Source: Roseiarcus sp050013275 (GTDB lineage: Bacteria; Pseudomonadota; Alphaproteobacteria; Rhizobiales; Beijerinckiaceae). From it: a stretch of DNA of 7,289 nt. The translations under genes and the position numbers were made by a program. The DNA is taken from assembly GCA_050013275.1 (NCBI GenBank), contig JBEKFO010000211.1, positions 1-7,289 on the forward strand. Direction: 5' to 3'. Shown here in pieces: positions 5,971 through 7,289 of this stretch. The notes under the pieces are model-generated. The model was not told the origin of the DNA. It saw only the letters and a list, made by a program, of their open reading frames with translations, and did not search any database. Position 1 is the stretch's first letter, and the number at the start of each line of letters is the position of its first letter.

Positions 5971-6018
5971 CGGCGTCGGCGAAACCGCACGGCGCCACGG
6001 TTGCGTTCGCCGACGCCG
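5971..6018. repeat. Perfect 13-bp inverted repeat directly after the barrel gene
   Basis: CGGCGTCGGCGAA (5971-5983) begins at the base after the TGA stop, and its exact reverse complement TTCGCCGACGCCG lies at 6006-6018. A further short stem, ACCG (5984-5987) with CGGT (5998-6001), fits inside the loop. The sequence after the 3' arm is CGCGTTACG, with no T-run. Likely roles are an mRNA 3'-end stabiliser for the barrel gene or an attenuator between it and the glucan gene. In that case the two genes may share a transcript with the second reduced. Confidence 0.55.
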
Positions 6019-6057
6019 CGCGTTACGTCATCGATCCTCTTCCAAGATTCGGATCCC

Positions 6058-7289
6058 ATGCAGACTTTGAATCGTCGGGCGTTGCTCGTCAGCGTGGTCG
6101 CCGCCTCCGGCGCGCGCTTTTTTCGGCCGGCTTTCGCCCAGCAGCCGTCGGCGGCCGCCGCCACGCCCGCGTTCGTGTACGCCGACGTCGTCAAGCGCGC
6201 CCACGATCTCGCCGCGGCGCCGTTCGACGCTTCCATTCCTCCGCTTCCCGATTCGATCGCCGCGCTCGATTACGACGCGTGGCGCGACATCCGCTTCAAG
6301 TCCGACAAGCCGCTGCTCGGCCAACCCAACGCGAACTTCCGCCTCGAATTGTTCCACCTCGGCCATCTCTACAAGCGCCCGGTCGTCGTCAACGTGCTGC
6401 GCGACGGCATTCCCGCGCCTGTGCCGTATGCCGCCAATCTCTTCGACTACGGCCGCAACAAGATTCCCGCCGGCCTGCCGATCAATCTCGGCTTCGCCGG
6501 CTTTCGCTTGCGCTATCCGCTGAACGCGCCCCACGTCATGGACGAGGTCATCGCGTTTCTCGGCGCGAGCTACTATCGCTTTCTCGGCCGCGGCCAACGC
6601 TACGGCCTGTCGGCGCGTGGCCTCGGCATCGGCTCGGGCGCTCGCGCCGACGAGGAGTTCCCGTTCTTCCGCGAATTCTGGATCGACACGCCCGATCCGG
6701 CCGCCGACCGCATCGTGGTCCAAGCGCTGCTCGACGGCGAGTCGGCGACCGGCGCCTTTCGCTTCGAGATCGTCCCCTCGCTGGAGACCAGCGTCGACGT
6801 GACGGCGACGCTGTTCGCGCGCCGCTCGATCCCCTCGCTCGGCATGGCGCCGCTGTCCTCGATGTTCCTGAGAGGCAAGAACGACCATCGCGTCGACGAC
6901 GACTTCCGCACCGAGTTGCACGATTCGGACGGCCTGCTGATGCACACCGGCGCGGGTGAGTGGATCTGGCGGCCCTTGAGCAACCCCGCCGCGCCGGCGC
7001 TGTCCACCTTCCTCGACAACAACCCGCGCGGATTCGGGCTCATCCAGCGCGACCGCTCGTTCGATCACTACCAGGACCTCGACCTCGCCTACGAGCTCAG
7101 GCCGAGCTACTGGATCGAGCCGCACGAGGGCTGGGGCGAGGGCGGCGTGCAACTGGCGGAGCTGCCGACCGACAACGAGAGCAACGACAACATCGTCGCC
7201 GACTGGACGCCCAAGGAAACGTTCGAGGCCGGCCGCTCGATGACTTACGGCTACCGCATCACCGCGCTGACCAACGACTCGCGGCTGAC
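6058..7289 (+). CDS. opgD: Periplasmic glucan biosynthesis protein, OpgD/OpgG family, 3' end outside window
   Basis: The frame is open from ATG 6058 to the right edge: 410 residues of an expected 510-550, so only the C-terminal end is missing. The N-terminus MQTLNRRALLVSVVAA has a twin-arginine pair (R6-R7) and a likely cleavage after AFA at 27, suggesting Tat export as in Escherichia coli OpgD; OpgG uses Sec. Family blocks are LFHLGHLYKRPV, NKIPAGLPINLGFAGFRLRYPLN, a YGLSARGL block at 182-189, EEFPFFREFWID (200-210), ELHDSDGL (286-293), GEWIWRPL (300-307), NPRGFGLIQRDRSFDHYQDL, and the PTDNESNDNIVADWTP block near the edge. Such proteins act in the periplasm on the beta-1,2-glucan backbone of osmoregulated periplasmic glucans; E. 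coli homologues define glycoside hydrolase family GH186. The D-versus-G assignment rests mainly on the leader. A partner glucosyltransferase (opgH) may lie downstream but is not visible. The ribosome-binding site is weak (GGAT, 6051-6054). Confidence 0.93.
   Translation, partial: MQTLNRRALLVSVVAASGARFFRPAFAQQPSAAAATPAFVYADVVKRAHDLAAAPFDASIPPLPDSIAALDYDAWRDIRFKSDKPLLGQPNANFRLELFHLGHLYKRPVVVNVLRDGIPAPVPYAANLFDYGRNKIPAGLPINLGFAGFRLRYPLNAPHVMDEVIAFLGASYYRFLGRGQRYGLSARGLGIGSGARADEEFPFFREFWIDTPDPAADRIVVQALLDGESATGAFRFEIVPSLETSVDVTATLFARRSIPSLGMAPLSSMFLRGKNDHRVDDDFRTELHDSDGLLMHTGAGEWIWRPLSNPAAPALSTFLDNNPRGFGLIQRDRSFDHYQDLDLAYELRPSYWIEPHEGWGEGGVQLAELPTDNESNDNIVADWTPKETFEAGRSMTYGYRITALTNDSRL

Noticed and set aside
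6028..7152. Minus-strand 374-codon open frame opposite the glucan gene
   Set aside because: It has no domain resemblance, and the plus strand encodes continuous OpgD/OpgG family blocks over the same span.
1..7289. Search for CRISPR arrays, tRNA or rRNA genes, insertion-sequence ends, toxin-antitoxin or phage genes
   Set aside because: I saw no regularly spaced repeats, no transposase or integrase motifs and no cloverleaf-like sequence; every long coding stretch has an ordinary chromosomal assignment.

Overview
The window is uniformly GC-rich with compact, ordinary bacterial gene organisation. The visible protein families (TypA, a PAS/GGDEF/EAL c-di-GMP protein, a small Omp25/31-like barrel, an OpgG/OpgD glucan protein) together with CTTGAC-type -35 elements fit an alphaproteobacterium of the Hyphomicrobiales (Rhizobiales). 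A methylotroph-type family such as Methylocystaceae/Beijerinckiaceae is possible, but that is a guess.

Layout: 1-579 (+) is the 3' third of typA, a ribosome-associated GTPase. After a 132-bp gap holding two hairpins, 712-2163 (+) encodes a polytopic GT-C (GT39/ArnT-like) glycosyltransferase. A 361-bp gap (2164-2524) carries a nested inverted repeat and no convincing gene. Next is a 223-residue HlyIII/PAQR-family membrane protein (2525-3196, +). It converges on a 589-residue membrane-anchored PAS-GGDEF-EAL protein (3207-4976, -) with only 10 bp between the stop codons. A 394-bp upstream region (4977-5370) contains the one AT-rich island of the window and two plausible promoters reading rightward. 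It leads to a small secreted beta-barrel outer-membrane protein (5371-5970, +). After a perfect 13-bp inverted repeat, a glucan biosynthesis protein of the OpgD/OpgG family with a twin-arginine leader starts at 6058 (+) and runs off the right edge.

Apart from typA, all genes concern the cell envelope or surface behaviour: lipid-linked sugar transfer, an inner-membrane HlyIII protein, c-di-GMP turnover, an outer-membrane barrel and periplasmic glucan. They do not form one operon. The strand switch, the gaps and the separate promoter of the barrel gene point to four or five transcription units. I found no mobile element, CRISPR array, RNA gene or defence system, and nothing I would call a new system. 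The best points for a second look are: His-to-Asn changes at two positions that I align with the metal-binding histidines of the HlyIII/PAQR fold; the SGDEF variant in a protein with an otherwise complete GGDEF I-site and EAL centre; and several strong inverted repeats in the intergenic regions that lack U-tracts.
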